From Membranipora membranacea (lineage: Eukaryota; Bryozoa; Gymnolaemata; Cheilostomatida; Membraniporidae), in the NCBI GenBank assembly GCA_914767715.1, contig OU612069.1, forward strand, positions 7,192,001 to 7,256,000: a stretch of 64,000 nucleotides of DNA. The letters run 5' to 3'. Of the stretch, positions 34,987 through 47,530 are shown piece by piece; the stretch's first letter is position 1, and every line of letters starts with the position of its first letter. The translations under genes and the position numbers were made by a program. The notes below the pieces were generated by a model. The model ran no database searches, had not been told where the DNA came from, and saw only the letters and a program-made list of their open reading frames with translations.

Positions 34987-36567
34987 TTCACCTTTCACCG
35001 CCTTTGTCCTGTACGGGTGGCGGGTTATTGCTTGATACCAAGCTCAACCAGACTTTCCCATCTGCTCCGGTCTTCCACATCGCTGCTATCAAGATCCAGC
35101 CATCTGAGGTCCGCATTTATTGTATCACTCCATCTCTGCTTAGGGCGGCCTCTAGGTCTATTGCCATCTATCTCCATCTCACATACTTTTCTGATGTCTT
35201 CCTGACTATCTCGTCTTTGAACATGTCCAAACCACTGCATTCTCTTTCTTCTCATCAGGTCTTTAATTGGCAACACTTTTGCTTCTTGTAAAATATCTTC
35301 GTTCCTCCTATGTTCCTCAAGGCTGATCCCAAGACAGTACCGGACCATGCAAATTTCGCATGAGGCCATCTTATCTGACAGATGTCCCGTTATTGGCCAT
35401 GTTTCGTTTCCATAGAGAAGGGTTGGTCGTATTGATGTTTTGTAGATTACAACTTTCAGTTTGCATGGCATCTTTTTGTCACATAATACCCCTGTGAGCT
35501 CTCTCCATTTGTTTCATGCCTTCGATATCCTCAGCTCCACTTCCTTGCGGCATCCTCCCTCTTGATGAATAGTGGTCCCCAAGTATTTAAATTGAGAACA
35601 CTTTGGCAATGGAACCCTCTCCTCACTGTCATACTTCTTCAAATAGATGTCTCCTTGGTTTCCTTCAGGTTGTAGGTACTCCGTCTTCATTCTGCTTAGC
35701 TTGATTCCGACACTATCCATTTTCTCCCTCCAGATCTCTAACCTCCTCTCTAGGCTCCCTCTATCTTCATCTCATAGAACCAGGTCGTCGGCAAATAGCA
35801 TTGCCCACGGTGGGTCCTCGTCAATGTCCTCCGTTATCACGTCCATGATTATTATGAAAGGCAACGGGCTCAGCGCAGATCCTTGGTGTAGTCCGACTTC
35901 TATGTGGATTCTTTCTGTATTGCCAGAGTTAGTTTTTACTTCAGTCGTTCAGTTTTCATACATGTCCATTATGATTTTTATATAGGACACTGGAACTTGT
36001 CGCTTTCTCAAGCAGAACCAAATCAGCTCCCTCGGGATAGTGTTGTATGCTTTTTCAAGATCTACGAACACCAGGTGTAGGTCTCTGTTTCGTTTTTTGA
36101 ATTTTTCTTGGAGACTTCTGAGGCAGAACATTGGCTCTGTTGTAGACTTGTCTTTCTGAAAACCATACTGATTTTCCTTGATTTTTACCAGTCCTCTTAT
36201 TCTTTGCTCTATAGTCCTCTCCAGAAGCTTCAAACAGTGGCTCAGAAGCTTTATACCGCGATAGTTTCCGCATTCCAAGGTGTCTCCTTTTTCTTTGTAT
36301 ATAGGTGTTATCACACTTTCTCTCCATTCTTGTGGTATCCTGTCTGAAATGATGTTATTCAAACATGCTGTCATCCATGATATCCTTCTCTCTTTGAGCA
36401 GTTTCACAACCTCTATTGGTAGCTGGTCAAGTCCTGTGGCTTTGTGTGCTTTCATCTTCTCTAGCTGGATCTTGACTTCTGTTTCACTGATTTCATTTAT
36501 GGGACCTTCTACTGGCAGCATTACTGGTAACTCCTTTTTCTTGTTTTCGTTGTTCAGCAAGCAGTCG
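34987..36567 (-). mobile_element. LINE with RTE/CR1-type reverse transcriptase, 5'-truncated
   Basis: Minus-strand order: fingers/palm with YGFQKDKSTTEPMF and LVFVDLEKAYNTIPRELIW (35949-36560), a stop after MDMYEN, motif C as AMLFADDLVL followed by a stop (near 35790), FKYLGTTIHQEGG (35514-35720), and a C-terminal segment with LLYGNETWPITG, QWFGHVQRR and GNRPRGRPKQRW (35025-35471). The catalytic Asp of motif A and the FADD box remain, but stops make it inactive. AAACTTTCTTAAT flanks both ends (34974-34986, 36568-36580) as a 13-bp target duplication. The clade is uncertain. Confidence 0.9.
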
Positions 36568-36579
36568 AAACTTTCTTAA

Positions 36580-38870
36580 TGTTATGAAATAAAGCAGTTT
36601 CTCTCTCAAAAGTATTTACAAAAACAAAAAGGAGAAAATAATTACCGTCACAGGAAAAAAACACAAAATAATTACTGTTGTTACCACCTTATCGGTTTGT
36701 TGTTTGTCAGACATGTTTGCAGACAGGCTCTTGAATATCATAGTAAATTCATTTTTTGTGGCAGCACTAATTAACTTCACACCAATTGTGCTGTAAAAAA
36801 TGGATTTTAGTCTGGTAATGCAGGCTTAAATGGGCAAAAACACATCTTCTAACCGAAAGCCCTACTAACCATATAACAATAATATGTTTTTCAATATCAA
36901 AATACTTTTGTTGACTTCCATCACACATCTCCCACTTGAAGATTCCGTATTATTCTTATAAAAAGAAGTAATTAAATCCATAGTTAGGTAATTATAATAA
37001 TAACAATTACTTTATGGAAAAATATTCCAAGATTGAAAATCTCAATAGGCCTGCTTGATTGTTCGGCAAATGACTTCATTAGATCAGCCCCTACTTGTGA
37101 ATATTAAGAGTATAGCTATACTTATTTGCAGAAGATTTGTATGTGCGAGTGATGACAAAATATCTAGCAGCATGATTTTTCGTCCCTCAACTAAACGATT
37201 ATAAGTTATCATTAATTATAAGTTTAGAAGTAAATATTACTAATTTGTGTATTGTGACACTCTAAAGCTGTGACCAATTTCATGACCAAGATATAGGCTG
37301 TATATTTTAGGGTAAATACTAGATTATTGCACGTTAATTGAAATATGATAACAAATTTCTATTAAATTTTGTAACATAATCAATTGCACCCATAGACTCA
37401 ATTATAAACCTAGACAGGACACTACATATAGCTGAAATGAGGCACTCAATTTTGGGCAACACAACATCATTGGAAGGTGTAGTAAGCAATGATATTATCA
37501 TTGGTTTACTGTCGACATAACTCAATCAATTTTGATCGGATTTCGAGTTTCAAAATTGCTTTACAAACAGCAGCATCTTGATATCAACTTGATGTTATTT
37601 CTGCTTCTACGTGACTTATATGGTTTCCTCTTTATCTCCCCCTACATTTTTTAAATTTGATGCAGAAACCATCACAAAATGATTGAAAGTTACTGTCCAG
37701 GCTTAGCGGTGTAATTACTATTTAATCCACGAAATGAATGCAAAAAATCGTGAATTTCATACAATGTGATGAAATGTTGGCAAAATACTATCTTTTATTA
37801 ACTAGATGACTCAATTTAAATGCACTTCTACAAATGCTAAAAGCGTCCACTTTTTTGTGTGACCTCGTTGTGACGTTGCCAATACAAGAATCATTTAAGG
37901 TCACTCTATCGTATTTTCCATTCATTTAATGCAGCATTTCTAGAAATTTATTCTCAGTTTTCTCATATAAACTTTGGATGCAAGCTTACATGCTATATTT
38001 ATCCTCTATTGAAAAGAATCGGGCACAGCATATAAAGGATTCTTTTGTTTACCAAAAGTTGAAACAATGAAAAGCATTGAATTCTATAGAGGCCTCACAA
38101 TCAGCACAATACAATGATACGATATTCATATCACAATGAAGATTTGATGTGAACCTGTAGTCTTGTCTTCTAACATGGCATCACTTATAATACCAGATTG
38201 TGAGTATTGAATGCCGACTTAGGTTATTGTTCCTAATATGAAAATGGAACCCATATTTAATTGTGAAAGCGGAATATATAAAGTACCTAGGTATGATAGA
38301 AGAACCAGTAATTTTAGAACCCTCCATATGACAAAGAAATATTGGGATTCTAAGACAGGGACTGGCAGATTTATTCATTATTTTACCTAAGTCATTTCAG
38401 TACACATGAAGGGGGTAAATGTGATCACAGTACACTCTTAATTGTTTTAATACCTATAAGATAACTTGTCAAGTCTTATCAGCTTGCCTCTCCAAACTTC
38501 AGGCCACCAGGTTTCAGTATCTTGCCCATATCATACCTTACAGCAAATCACAAATTTACATTGTATCTCAACCATCTTAAATCGCACAGGGGCACACACA
38601 GCAATTCCACTGCGTTAAGTTGCAACATTTCAAAATTTCTAGACTCTAGTGTTCTGTCAGCAAACAGCATTAGGCACACAAGAATGAAGCCAACGGCCAG
38701 CCACAGCGTTGTTGATATGCTGAAAAAGATATGCAATACAAATTTCCAGAGTTGTTGCAACTGATTGCCAATTTTAATTTAATTATTTTATGCCATAGGT
38801 TTATCAGTTTTATTGGCATTTGGGACAACCAACCTTCTAACTTTGTAATATATAATCTGGAAACCTGTGA
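36580..38870. repeat. Array block A, copy 5
   Basis: Collinear with copy 2 (6340-8710) and most similar to it. A deletion near 38710 places the hydrophobic frame directly after a CTTTTTCAG acceptor on the minus strand. Confidence 0.8.
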
Positions 38871-39721
38871 CAAGTAATGTGAACAAACAGGGATAAGACC
38901 TTAATTAAAACAATGCTCACATAATCACTTATATATGTACTCCATATTCATTCTGGTAGTATTAATAAGTCAAGGGAATATGGTCGATAACCCGGGTACC
39001 AAGGATATATTTTAAAAGAATAAACAATGAAAGTGTGTTTGAACTACTAGGAACACCAAAACATAAAAATACAGAGATTACAGCTAAAATTTTTAGAAGA
39101 ATAAAAATACAAGTATTATGATGTAGAAAAGTTTAATAATTCTGCTCAAAAAAGGTGGCATACGACGTCTAACTTGAATAATTTGAGATCAGGGCACAGC
39201 TTTATGGTCAGAGGCAAGTCATTAAACAACTTGGCACCAATTTTCACTAGTGAGACCAATTCAATTCAGTTTGAAAACTGTTAAAATGTATAAATAATGG
39301 TACCGCTTGATGATCAAATTGATATGCTTTTGCCTTGTCTAGTTTTAAGTTAATTTGGATTTATGATGTTTAAACATCTGCTATCGACTCTTAGGACTCT
39401 TTTAGATATATTAATTAAAGCAATAAGGTTATATTAAATCTTTGGATTTATTTACCCTGTGTACACGACGGCAGCTAAGGGTTCATTCAAAAACTTACGT
39501 TTTCTCTCTAAGTTTGCTTTGACTGGGTTCCATTTAATCTCTTTGACATGGGATTTGAAATTTGTACATTTATCTATAACTGATATTTACAACTTATATG
39601 GGTAATTGATCAATCTGAAACTTTCTCCTATTAATAGAATACGTTGTTCAATTGTCTTTGCTCCATCAACTGACAAGCAGTATTACATGGTATTTTAACA
39701 TTCTGTTATTATCCACCACAG

Positions 39722-39862
39722 CATCTGCAAACTGCCAGGACTGGAGTCGTTGAATGTTAGTGTCAATAAAGGCCTGCAGACACTACCTGCAGGATTGGGG
39801 GAAATTCAATCATTGGAGACTATAGAGGCTTGGGACTGTGGCTTGACCAGCCTTCCAGACAG
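39722..39862 (+). CDS. LRR cassette exon 4
   Basis: 141 bp, phase 2-2, conserved splice borders, intact frame: KLPGLESLNV, NKGLQTLPAGLGEIQSLETI and CGLTSLPD. Exposed positions read SV in repeat 1 and EAWD in repeat 2. Compared by eye with exon 5, about 17 of 141 exon positions differ, against roughly 6 in the first 115 intron bases after the donor. The matching 3' exon (41193) has lost its acceptor AG and carries a stop, so this unit may now be dead or use another 3' exon. Confidence 0.75.
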
Positions 39863-39869
39863 GTGAGTC

Positions 39870-40900
39870 AAATTCTTGCAACAGTAGTATGTCAGACTTT
39901 TTGTACAATTAGTTCGTTCCCTCTGAGTATGGTGATTTCTCTTAAAGTTTGCTATGACTGGGTTAGGTTTTGTTTAATATCATTGACATGGGATTTAAAA
40001 CTCTTTTTGTTTTCTCATGTCAATAATTGCTACACAATCAAATGGCTGCAACTTTACAGATTGCTTCATAATTTTATTTACGTAATGCGTGAAATAGGCT
40101 TCAGGTATTAAGAACAAAATTCATTGATGGCAATACAAATTTTGACGAAGAATGGGACGCCGACGAGTTGGTGAATGCCAATTCATCCCAGTTCTGACCG
40201 TTTGAATTTTGGGTGATGGTTAGTCACACGCTCCAAGATTAGCTTCAAATGCAAACAGAAATCTCCAGATCGGTCTAAATCTGTGTAAGCGTTCGTCTCT
40301 GATTCGAAAAATTTAGTGCTCTACTGTAGCAGGTAATCATGTGACACTCTTCTCACACGTTCTACAACTAGAAAGAACATCATGTGAGTAACAAATACAA
40401 GGTGATAGGAGGGGGGATGGAGGGTTTCAAAAACTCGAGAGTACAGTGCTTCCTTGTCTGAGGCAAAGCAATGAAAGGGAATCTAATGACCTTGGCCAGA
40501 CATTAAATATCCTGATGTTCAGCCTATCAGAATTCAGAGTTGCTTCAACAACCAAGCTGTGAGGAAAGCCTCATTAACCATGGGAAGCCAACTCATAAAT
40601 ACACAAACAATTTTAATCTAAAATTACTCCTAAATAGTTAAATTTCTCAGAATGTTTGAGGACAACATACCCTGGACAATTAGTTAGAGAAAATCAACTC
40701 AAAATCAAAATAGGGGACTGTCATAACATCTGTCTTTGATGCATCAAGTATCAATGCATCACAATTATACCAGTCAGAAGCTAAGGCTAGTGAATATTCC
40801 ACATTTTTTATGGATGGAGTGAAATGTCACTACGAATTGATAAATTGAATCGCATAACATGCATCACTAGAAAAGAAGTTGAATTAAGCATTTATGTTTA
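39870..40900 (-). mobile_element. Reverse transcriptase relic and spacer, right of LRR exon 4
   Basis: Same composition as 9720-10900, including the extra 0.6-kb stretch absent after LRR exons 1, 3 and 5. This groups units 2 and 4 as recent duplicates. No intact frame is present. Confidence 0.5.
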
Positions 40901-41192
40901 CATATAAAGTGTATGAGTCGATAAGTCAAAGGAAAATGAAAGCACATACATATGCAATCATATTACGATTTGATATTAACAATTTAACAATATCAGCAAT
41001 ATTTATCATGCACACAATCCAAAATTAGTCATCTATTAAGTTTCATTGATCAACACTGAATTGGAGCTCTCATGTAAAGAGAAAAGACATAACTGGACAT
41101 TTTAAAATTAACATTACCTTCTCTTTTTGGCATTTTTATGCATCTAGTATTCAAATATCTCAACAGTATCAAATCTTGCTCTCCTTATACTG

Positions 41193-41238
41193 GATTGCTA
41201 GACAGGCTGCAGTAGTTTGTTCTCGAATGAGTATGTGA
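41193..41238 (+). pseudogene. 3' exon after LRR cassette, copy 5 (broken)
   Basis: The acceptor TATACAG has become TATACTG, so the AG is lost, and TCA has become TGA within MSMSRE. Both changes disable it. Confidence 0.5.
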
Positions 41239-41681
41239 AGAGAAAGTAAGTCTTCGACCAAATCAAAGACTGGTTTCTGAAAGACTGCTTCAATAAATTG
41301 TGACTTGGTTCGATTGACGTTGCATTGGCAATATATGAAACTTAAATCAATGATTGCAAAAAGAAGTGAGTTTTACAAAATATGGGCTAGAGATGGATGA
41401 ATGTTTAAACTGATCAGTCTGCGGTTTTGTCACTCATTCCGCTATTATTGTATTAATAGGCGTGTCACAAGAAGTACATATAACTGCCATATTAGTTAAT
41501 ATAAGGATGAATTGAGCGGTTTTTTAATATTTACTTTGTGGCATGAACCAGCCATTGCATGCATGTTCATCTAAGTCTATTTAGGTCTGTTCAATAATAC
41601 AGGTGGTATAATATGTTATTTTTTGTTGCCCCTCTGTTTCTATAAAAAATGTAGCCAAATCATGGTATACCCAACACATAC

Positions 41682-41774
41682 CTCTTTACCAGGTGGCTTG
41701 TTATATTGATCAGTCCAAAAACGCTTTGCCACCAATGTAATTTCATTTAGAGCAAGTGGGAGGAGGTCATTGAG
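41682..41774 (-). CDS. 93-bp opposite-strand exon (block D), copy 5
   Basis: Intact 31 codons LNDLLPLALNEITLVAKRFW, then TDQYNKPPGKE. Acceptor TTTTGTGTCAG, donor GAG|GTATGT. Differences from copy 4 are replacement changes that keep the frame. Confidence 0.5.
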
Positions 41775-42049
41775 CTGACACAAAAATAGCCATTAAATTT
41801 GGTGTATATGTTCAGCTAAAACTGTATGTCCATTAAAACAAATTTTCCATCTGCTTATGCCTTTTCTGTACAAGTTGTCCCGTCAAATTTGTCCAACAGT
41901 TGAGCAAAGGACACATGGACACAGGTGGACAGTTTTGAATCCCGTCAGCTGCAGACCTCTGGTGGGTGTTTAAGAATAAAAATCAATGATTTACCATTGT
42001 AACAATGCACAGTCAGATGTGAGGCTATTCTTTCTTAATTTGATGAACT

Positions 42050-43490
42050 AAAGCGGTAGAAGTATATATCGCAAACAAAAAGGGAAATAATTTATCATCA
42101 AAGTCTTTACCACCTGATTAGTTTTGTTGATTTCGGACATGCTGGCAGGCTGGCTCATAGTCTATGTAACTGAAAATAATTTCATTTAATATGTAACAAT
42201 AGGCTCAAATAAACAATGAATATCATAATAAATCATAATAATGATGAGTAATTTTCGGCAGCACAGATCAAGTTCAAACTACTATCTGTATCACAAGTCT
42301 ACGCCCAAGTATTGCCAAATTCGGAATTCTGTCCTTACAAATTCAAACGCTCTTACCATCCTGTTAAAAATGGTACTTATTCATGTCATGCAGGCTCAAA
42401 TAAGCAAACGACACAGTTTCTCACCAATAGCTGTACAGTACATTAATACTCATAATTTTATCACAATAATATGTTTTTTGATATTAATTCAGGAGAATAT
42501 TTGTGATGACTTTCACTCCACATCTCCCACTTAAAATTCCTGTATTTATAAAAAACCTAAGTGAATCTATAATTTGGTAATTATAATAAAAACAATTACT
42601 TTGGCAAGAAATATTCTTTGATTGAAAATCTCAATTCACCTGCATAGCAATACACCCCAGGTATGAATCAGGCCAGCAGTGATCACATCAATAGAGTTTT
42701 TGGATGATATTCACAGCCTTGGACTGTTGTTAATTAGTGCAAGAAAGGTTGGTGCTGCTCTGTTTGGCAACGTAGACCAGCTTGATAAATATTGCTCGAT
42801 CTGCCAAATCAGTTTAGGAACATCAATAACATGATTATTGTGCAAATGACTCCATTGCGTCATCACTTTCTGGTAAAGATTAAGATAATCTGAGATTTCC
42901 AATACCATTAGGTTATATCAAGTTCAAAAGTACGATGCCTAGGGTGTATTATCCTGTAGCAATTACTCAAATGTAGCCGATTGCTACCATGTACGAATAC
43001 CTTTTTTACTGAAATAGAGTTATTTGACATCCTTTTCAACAAGGAACTCAACTTTCTAAGTTCAATCGCTAATTTTTAAGAAAATATGGGCACAACTTCT
43101 AAGATTGCTAAGAGTATAAACATATCTAACTCTGAATCATTTAAAATGATGTTTATTGTGATAATCAGGATTGCTCAGGTTAGGGCTTCCTAATCAGTAG
43201 GGATTTTCAGCATTCAGATGTGATTCAGTCATCATTCACTACCCTGTGCAGCGCAGTGGAACACCACATACCCTCTTGGGTTAGAGAGATAAAGCTTTTT
43301 TTGGTTTGACAGAGGCACTGTAGGCCCCCCGCCCCCTCCCCTCCAACAGGGCCTTACAAATTAATAAATTTACTGGGTCTTTGAGGCATGTTTTAGGTAA
43401 AACTTGATTAGAAAATTATCAAATGAATAAAACAATCAACAATTAATTGGGCTGGCATGAGCTGTCACAACAAAAGCGATAACTGAAAAA
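42050..43490. repeat. Block F copy 6 and repeat G copy 5
   Basis: Block F runs to about 43140 and repeat G to 43490. The minus frame 42711-42908 (MVLEISDYLNLYQKVM, then QWSHLHNN and YLSSWSTLPNRAAPTF) is the best copy of the frame also seen at 5321-5518. Whether it is coding is not resolved. Confidence 0.6.
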
Positions 43491-44300
43491 AAGAATAACA
43501 TATCATTTTACATTTCAGTTGTCGGCCAAGATGAGGTCATTCCTGAAAAAATCATCTCGAGTTAACTTTGTCTTGAATTTGTAGGGATAGCAGCTATAGT
43601 GACACTTGGTATCAGTTGGCACTGTTGCAAGTATTGAACTCACAATTTAGTATGCCTACTCAGTTAATCGTTGGCTTACTTTCGCTGCAAAGTGATCTTG
43701 TAAACTTTCGCATGAACAAACTTCTTATCTGAATTTCCTGGCAACCAGTGATTCCATGTTAATCCTCTTCTCATTCTCTTAATATTTCACGAAGCCCAAT
43801 AAAACATTTATTAATAAGGATTAATTAAAAAATGCCTGTTGAGGTAGAATATGGGCTCAATTTGTAAAATATGGGGGATAACTTTCTCAGGAAGTTTTTC
43901 GTCAATATCTATCTCATCATACAATCAACCTTAAAGCCACAATATAGCCCTCTATTCAGCTGCCTGTATATTGATGATTAATTGATCTAAGAAACACCAC
44001 TGCAATTTTGTGATGATACAACTATCAAGCTCTAGCTGTCTCTGTACAAGGGAAAGTCACAGATTAGTAGGATCAATAATTTTTGAGAGCCTTCGTTTTT
44101 TTTCAGTAGTCATTCGGCTAATACAGTAAGCTTCTGTATACACAGTCATATTTTCTTACATTATTCAGAGTAAGATTCTAAGTGCCAAGCATGTACTGCA
44201 TAAAAAAATTGGTTGAGATCAAACAACAAAGACCTGACATGTTAGATGACAAACATAACCTTTTCACTTCACTGCACTTCGTAATGACTGGGTACCACAC
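43490..44300. repeat. Spacer and repeat H, copy 2
   Basis: 43490-43990 repeats the spacer of 18800-19060. 43990-44300 is the second copy of repeat H, with the same TTATTCAG acceptor, but the exon frame has a TAA after two codons, so this copy is dead. Confidence 0.55.
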
Positions 44301-45000
44301 ACATATTTAATTAATTGCATTGTATCGTAATAGGCCTACATAAATTGACAGAGTTATTAAGTTTTGTTTGGTGTTACTTATAATGCATTGCTGGTCACTG
44401 GACAGGAAGATCTGAGTTGTAAGAGATTGGGAGACAGACTATTTGAGCACCTATTCTGTAATAGATATATTGCTTTTCAATGTTCCATTAAATCTCAGTT
44501 GCCGTGGTGTTCCCCTGACAAGGGATATATTTGACTAACTGTCTTTTGAATAAAAACCTAAAATTGGGAATCCTGATTTTGATTTAGTATTTAATAACTT
44601 CCTTTTGCGAATATGTATTTTTTTGGAAATTCTACAATATTCATCAAGCACACATTTCAATTGATCATCTACAGTAAGTTTGATTATTAGATTCTAAATT
44701 GGAGCTCTCATGTAAAGAGAAAAGACAAGACTGCTCTGCTGGATTAAGGTAAAACATAGTCCTGTGAGCAAAAAAAAGTTGGAGTTCTCCACCCAATCTT
44801 AGTGTGTGGACAACTCCTTTTGTTATTATATGTAAGCCACGCCTACATAAAGAAGTTGTCCAATGACAGTGTAGCACTGAAGTTAATTTTATTTTTGTAT
44901 CAGATGTCGTCAGTATAGTTAGTTGGCACTGGTAGTATTTGAATGTTTAGTAGAACATGCTCTAGCTAGTACAAGTCACTAGTACTAGCAATTTTTCACA
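44300..45000. other. Array edge and upstream region, no gene seen
   Basis: 44480-44740 matches 21985-22230. Beyond about 44740 the array repeats stop. An imperfect inverted repeat (GGAGTTCTCCAC against GTGGACAACTCC) lies at 44772-44820. Sequence just before 45023 could hold a promoter, but no clear element is visible. Confidence 0.4.
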
Positions 45001-45022
45001 CTCACATGAGAGAGCTGCAAAT

Positions 45023-45054
45023 ATGGATGGATGTTGGAGTCAGTCAGCACTAAG
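45023..45054 (+). CDS. Candidate first coding exon (phase 2 donor)
   Basis: ATG opens MDGCWSQSAL and the frame reaches an AAG|GTAATT donor in phase 2, the phase used by the LRR and 3' exons. It is the only candidate start exon of this kind I found near the array. The nearest acceptor in the right phase is at 45276. The support is only an ATG, a short frame and a donor, so it is speculative. Confidence 0.2.
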
Positions 45055-45103
45055 GTAATTAAAAAATGATTTTATTCATACGTATTACTATTGGCTGTGT
45101 GTA

Positions 45104-45265
45104 TGGACAGAGATGAGAGAGAGAGTGTGTGCCGTGTGTTGCCTCTGTCTCACTCAGAGTCAGAGACTAGAGAGAGGCAACACTCACCAAACATTGGACA
45201 GAGACTAGAGAGTTTTTGTTAGATATGTGTGTGTGTGTGTGTGCGGGCGTGTGTGTCGGCCTTTC
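45104..45265. repeat. GA/GT-rich simple repeat region
   Basis: Contains a short GAGAGAGAG run followed by GTGTG near 45115, a CAGAGACTAGAGAG motif twice (45160-45210) and a GTGTGTGTGTGTGTGTG run near 45228-45243. Confidence 0.8.
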
Positions 45266-45275
45266 TTACATCCAG

Positions 45276-45393
45276 TATCCATAGGGATATGCCTGCTGAA
45301 ATTGGCATTATTATTATCATTTTCTTATTGAGCCCTTCCAGTTTGACCATATGCCCATCAATAAATAAGGCCCACTGCAGCTTGGCATATTAA
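45276..45393 (+). CDS. Candidate exon with hydrophobic segment
   Basis: After a CCTTTCTTACATCCAG acceptor the frame enters in phase 2: IHRDMPAEIGIIIIIFLLSP and then SSLTICPSINKAHCSLAY to a TAA. The isoleucine run comes from a short ATT repeat, so the apparent membrane segment may be accidental. Confidence 0.15.
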
Positions 45394-46440
45394 GTCTCGT
45401 GGTTGGGGCCACTAGCTAGTTGACTTGCACAACAATCTGCAGGTGATTCGTGAGATTGCGACAAAGAAGGTAGTGTAATGACTGCTCTATCCCCGAACCA
45501 CATTTAAAAAAAGGCCTATTTGTGGTATGTTGAGTCAGATCAGTTCAATTAAGGAGTTCTCCTTGGTTCAACTTATTACAGAATAACAGTGATCATGACA
45601 GCATAATTTTGTGATTGAAGCAAACCCCAACAGGCCTAGCTAGCCAATCCTGACACCTACTAAGCTTCATTCCATAATCCATTACATTCAATGCATTCAA
45701 TTTTGGGACTTTTAAATTGACATAATTATGAATAGGGGCAACACAATGCAATTATAATCATCAGTATACAGTCAATTGGTCGGATGAAAAGGAATACTCA
45801 ATTCAGTTTATAATTACATAGTAACATTACTGGGACCCAAAAAACAGCGTGCTACGCATGTTTGCTAAAAGTTAACCAACTAATGCTGTGAATGTATTGG
45901 CGTAGATACAATAGGCCTAATTGAGCAAAGTTAGTTTTGAAGTACTTCAGCAGCTTATCTTGACTTTGGCATAGCTTGTCAATACAGGCTAAGGTTGGCC
46001 TCAATCCACTCTCTCCTCCATCATTGTCATCACATTTGCCGAATTTTTTGGGTTGTTACTGGCAAAGAGGCGTAGTGGTAATTTCTAGGTCCTTTTAATG
46101 TTTCTTGGTTACTAAGGCTACAGTGAATAGAGTGATTTACAATCCAGGTAAAATTGCATCACGCATACTATTCCGAAAATAAAATTTAGCAGTCCTAAAA
46201 TTTGGTCTGTTCATCACGTAACATTTTCTTCCGTCGGGAGGTTGGGATTAGACCTCGAACTAAACATCTTGCTCGAGTCGGAGTTAGTTTACTAGCCCTG
46301 TCTATGGAATTTGTGCAATTTATGTAATAGTATTATTCATAGTTACTCTAGTGTTCAGAAGTAGGCTTGTTGTTAGTGTGGATCTAACTAAAACAAGCAC
46401 ATTAGGTCGATCTTAATGTAGTCCCAGATTAACTCCAAAC
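45394..46440. other. Intergenic or intronic sequence, no gene seen
   Basis: Mixed-composition DNA without array repeats. I found no splice-bounded open frame of useful length. Confidence 0.4.
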
Positions 46441-46464
46441 CATGTCTACACTGTGTGTGATTCA

Positions 46465-46700
46465 GGATCAGAAGTAGCCCAGTTGATAAAGCACCGGTCT
46501 CACAATCGCAAGGGATCAGACTCTTGAACACTAAGCCCAGCTGACCGAAAACCTAATTACATGCTTTCCACAACCAGTCGCATTAGCAACAATTCTGTTC
46601 TGTGCTAGTGACCCAAAACAGAAAAGTTTTATTATCTATTACCAAGTATCCTGATATTATCTGGCGTTACCTCAGGTAGATATGGGAAAACTCGTAATGA
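46465..46700 (+). mobile_element. Decayed tRNA-derived SINE
   Basis: The head reads AAGTAGCCCAGTTGATAAAG (A box) followed by CACCGGTCTCACAATCGCAA, typical of a tRNA-derived SINE. The B box has decayed to GACTCTTGAAC. Confidence 0.5.
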
Positions 46701-47177
46701 ATGATCTCCCCACATTGAAGAGCAGACCCTTCACCATTGAAGTGCTCAGTATTTATTGAAAAATGTTGAGGATAGCTAAATTCTGGCTTAAGTTGGCTTA
46801 ATAGGTCTAGTAACATCATTAAACACAAACCCCAGAATTGTATTCACATGCTATTTGCACCACAGAGTTTCCATCATAGTTCATTTCACTTTTTTTTTAT
46901 AGTCTTAATGTTCTTGTTTATAGATATTAACTCAAGTCAAAGAACTGTGCCGTTAATAGGGATACCCACCTAACGAGACCATAGCTATGAAAGGTGAAGC
47001 ATCTGTTGGGGCTCGACTTTCACTCCAGCATGTTATAGCTATGTGATATGCTAGGTCACTCTTAGGAATTACGGTTGGTGCGTTACCTCCCATCACTTAC
47101 ATGACTTCAAACATTTCCATCACTCACAACATAATATATTTATATTTCAACCATTGTTGCCTATCTTTTTTATATAG

Positions 47178-47288
47178 AATAGAGGATTGTCAGATATCAG
47201 TTTTGATCATTGTTATAATGATCTAAATTGTCAGTGCCAACTCTCAATTCTGCATCCAATAACTTTGTTGACCATTGATAAGCTCTAG
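47178..47288 (+). CDS. Candidate exon, phase 0
   Basis: A TATCTTTTTTATATAG acceptor opens a 36-codon frame (NRGLSDISFDHCYNDLNCQC, then QLSILHPITLLTIDKL) ending in TAG. Length and composition are protein-like, but there is no second copy and no recognised family. Confidence 0.2.
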   Translation, partial: NRGLSDISFDHCYNDLNCQCQLSILHPITLLTIDKL

Positions 47289-47349
47289 GTTCCACAAAAG
47301 TCTCTACCTGCTTTGAATTGTCTTCTCAAATTTCTATGGTTAATGTTTT

Positions 47350-47530
47350 TCAGTCGATTTAGATTTAGATGAGTCCCCAGAAACAAGGATTGACTTAGAA
47401 GCTGTCTTGACTCTACTCTACCCACTTGGATAGTCTGCAAGCTTTCCAATATCAGGTAAGGTATCTACCAGATAAACATTACTTTATTCTATTCTCCCGG
47501 TCATTCAGTTCTTGATTCCCAATTTCAGTA
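47350..47530 (+). repeat. Local duplicate 1 (partner 48490-48680)
   Basis: Both copies begin after a TTTTCAG acceptor, contain GCTGTCTTGAC, end at ATCAG|GTAAG and share the following GATAAACATT. Both have stops in every frame before the donor, so they may be non-coding exons or decayed ones. Confidence 0.45.

Noticed and set aside
35004-36579. Several + strand frames in this interval
   Set aside because: They are shadows of the minus-strand LINE, whose reverse transcriptase motifs are unmistakable.
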